Assembly: GCA_016190985.1 (NCBI GenBank)
Contig: JACPPI010000024.1
Location: 62,001 to 126,000, forward strand
Length of the DNA: 64,000 nt
Direction of reading: 5' to 3'
Source: Opitutia bacterium
Lineage (GTDB): Bacteria > Verrucomicrobiota > Verrucomicrobiia > Opitutales > Opitutaceae
The position numbers and the translations under genes are program-made. Below the pieces are notes generated by a model, which had not been told where the DNA came from, searched no databases, and saw only the letters and a program-made list of their open reading frames with translations. How positions within the stretch are numbered: position 1 is the first letter of the stretch; each line of letters starts with the position of its first letter. Shown one piece after another: positions 62,796 through 64,000 of this stretch.

Positions 62796-63726
62796 ACATC
62801 TCCTGACCATCGAGGAGCTCAGCCGCGCCGAGATCGAGCAGCTGCTCGCCACCGCCGGCGCGTTCCGCCGCATCCTCGACCGCAAGGTCAAGAAGGTCCC
62901 CGCCCTCCGCGGCAAGACCATCGTCAACCTCTTCCTCGAGCCCAGCACCCGCACCCGCATCTCCTTCGAGATGGCTGCCAAGCTCCTCAGCGCCGACGTC
63001 ATCTCCTTCGACGCGGCCGCCTCCAGCACGACTAAGGGCGAGACCCTGCGCGACACCGCGCAGAACATCCAGGCGCTCAACGCCGACATGATCGTGCTCC
63101 GCCACTCCGCCAGCGGCTCCCCGCTCTACCTCAGCAAGGTTCTCGGCATCCCGGTCATCAACGCCGGGGACGGCGCGCACGAGCACCCGACGCAGGCGCT
63201 CCTCGATGTGTTCACGATGCGCGAGAAACTCGGCAACCTGAAGGGCCGCAAGGTCGTCATCCTCGGCGACATCCTCTTCAGCCGCGTCGCGCGCTCCAAC
63301 ATTCACGCGCTCACCAAGCTGGGCGCCGATGTCACCATCGTCGGCCCCTCCACCCTCGTGCCGCACTGGTTCGAGGCGATGGGCGTCAGTGTCTCGCACC
63401 ACCTCCGCTCCGCGCTCGCCGACGCCGACGTCGTCATGCTGCTCCGCATTCAGCACGAGCGCCAGGGCGTCAGCCACTTCCCCTCGCTCGGCGAATACAC
63501 CAGCATGTTCGGCCTCAACTACACCCGCGCCAGCTGGGTGAAACCCGACGCCATCATCATGCACCCCGGCCCCATCAACCGCGGCGTCGAGATCGACAGC
63601 GACATCGCCGACTCCCCGCGCAGCGTCATCCTGCAGCAGGTGACCAACGGCATCGCCGTCCGCATGGCCGCCCTCTACCTCTGCGCCGGCGGCCAGCCGG
63701 AGCACGTCACCACCCCGCTGGAGTGA
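62779..63726 (+). CDS. pyrB: Aspartate carbamoyltransferase catalytic subunit
   Basis: 315 residues from a GTG at 62779 (VPWHRKHLLTIEELSRAEI). The carbamoyl-phosphate loop EPSTRTRISFE, the TKGETLRDT loop, GDGAHEHPTQALLD and HPGPINRGVEI are all intact. It makes carbamoyl aspartate, the second step of pyrimidine synthesis. No pyrI follows, as in PyrR-type organisms. An in-frame ATG at 62641 would overlap pyrR deeply and add repeat-encoded residues; the GTG at the start of the family is preferred. Confidence 0.93.
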   Translation: MPWHRKHLLTIEELSRAEIEQLLATAGAFRRILDRKVKKVPALRGKTIVNLFLEPSTRTRISFEMAAKLLSADVISFDAAASSTTKGETLRDTAQNIQALNADMIVLRHSASGSPLYLSKVLGIPVINAGDGAHEHPTQALLDVFTMREKLGNLKGRKVVILGDILFSRVARSNIHALTKLGADVTIVGPSTLVPHWFEAMGVSVSHHLRSALADADVVMLLRIQHERQGVSHFPSLGEYTSMFGLNYTRASWVKPDAIIMHPGPINRGVEIDSDIADSPRSVILQQVTNGIAVRMAALYLCAGGQPEHVTTPLE

Positions 63727-63753
63727 CCTAATCCAATTCACCAAACCTTTCTC

Positions 63754-63835
63754 ACCACAGATTACACAGATGAACACGGATAAAAACCAAGACAGGGCCA
63801 CTGACCCATCCGTGTTAATCCGTGAAATCCGTGGT
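63754..63835. repeat. Inverted-repeat element between pyrB and pyrC, CACGGATT-type arms
   Basis: Arms 63754-63781 and 63808-63835 are inverted copies with 24 of 28 matches and a 26-bp spacer. Units CACAGATT (63756), CACAGAT (63765), CACGGAT (63775) are mirrored by ATCCGTG at 63808, 63818 and 63827, with spacing 9, 10 then 10, 9. This is the same architecture as 281-352. It ends 10 bp before the pyrC start and must be read through if the pyr genes are one transcript. Confidence 0.9.
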
Positions 63836-63845
63836 CAAAAATAAA

Positions 63846-64000
63846 ATGTCCCTCCTCTGGATCAAAAACGGCCGCGTCATCGACCCCGCCTCCCAGCGGG
63901 ACAAGGTCGGCGACGTCTTCATCGCCGCCGGCAAGTTCGTCAAGTCCCTCACCGCCGCGCAGAAGAAATCCGCGCAGATCATCGATGCGAAGGGCCTCGT
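63846..64000 (+). CDS. pyrC: Dihydroorotase, N-terminal part cut by window edge
   Basis: 51 codons are visible from the ATG at 63846: MSLLWIKNGRVIDPASQRD, then GDVFIAAGKFVKSL and QIIDAKGLV. This matches the N-terminal beta-sandwich of class I dihydroorotases (L-I-K-N-G-x-V-I-D-P, then I-D-A-x-G-L-V), just before the metal-binding HVHLR motif that would lie beyond the edge. Position after pyrB supports the call. Confidence 0.9.
   Translation, partial: MSLLWIKNGRVIDPASQRDKVGDVFIAAGKFVKSLTAAQKKSAQIIDAKGL

Overview
This 64 kb window is a high-GC, gene-dense bacterial chromosome segment with no rRNA, CRISPR array, prophage or transposase gene. The gene content fits a member of the Opitutales (Verrucomicrobiota): a PEP-CTERM protein built from passenger-associated repeats, a GAF-fused GspE/PilB ATPase, system II cytochrome c biogenesis, OpcA next to Zwf, and many short intergenic and intragenic repeats. 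The lineage is an inference from content; no marker gene was compared.

Layout. 1-9200: a VOC-fold protein cut by the left edge, an exported DUF6265 protein, a three-gene 2-oxoacid:ferredoxin oxidoreductase plus NDP-forming acyl-CoA synthetase operon, then zwf-opcA and yraN on the other strand. 9300-19000: GAF-GspE ATPase, a tiny membrane protein, smc, an MFS exporter and a GlcD-type FAD oxidase. 19000-24400: a lysophospholipid transporter-acyltransferase-ligase fusion, then an AAA ATPase with a Toprim-like partner that may be a defence pair. 24400-28400: a complete polyamine ABC transporter (transcribed potC, D, B, A). 28500-39100: AsmA-like protein and a MarR-MFP-RND-TolC efflux operon. 39200-43900: transketolase, rplS, trmD, rpsP, ychF. 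44000-47100: PEP-CTERM passenger-repeat protein. 47100-51800: a complete 5-oxoproline module (pcp, DUF979, DUF969, pxpA, pxpC, pxpB). 51900-56100: lipoprotein and ResB/CcsA, split by a GxxExxY gene unit. 56100-60900: SDR gene lying between two copies of the recN 3' end, recN, hybrid histidine kinase. 61000-64000: tRNA-Val(GAC), a frameshifted GIY-YIG gene, SRAP (yedK) and pyrR-pyrB-pyrC (pyrC cut by the right edge).

The most unusual content is the repeats. Three elements (281-352, 53732-54184, 63754-63835) share one architecture: 28-bp inverted arms, each made of three roughly 9-bp direct repeats. One holds a complete PD-(D/E)XK gene (GxxExxY family) between resB and ccsA; the other two enclose only short spacers. 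A looser fourth case lies between zwf and opcA. Heptamer tandem arrays are translated in frame inside Smc (three arrays) and at the PyrR C-terminus, giving nearly the same peptide in both proteins. A palindromic insert is translated inside GlcD. At least three further hairpin families sit at gene ends and sometimes overlap stop codons. The pattern suggests a genome colonised by several families of small repeats that tolerate, or use, positions at gene borders and surface loops.

Functional themes are fermentation of 2-oxo acids with ATP formation, oxidative pentose phosphate flux, recycling of peptides and pyroglutamate, polyamine uptake, drug efflux and DNA repair or chromosome maintenance (Smc, RecN, SRAP).
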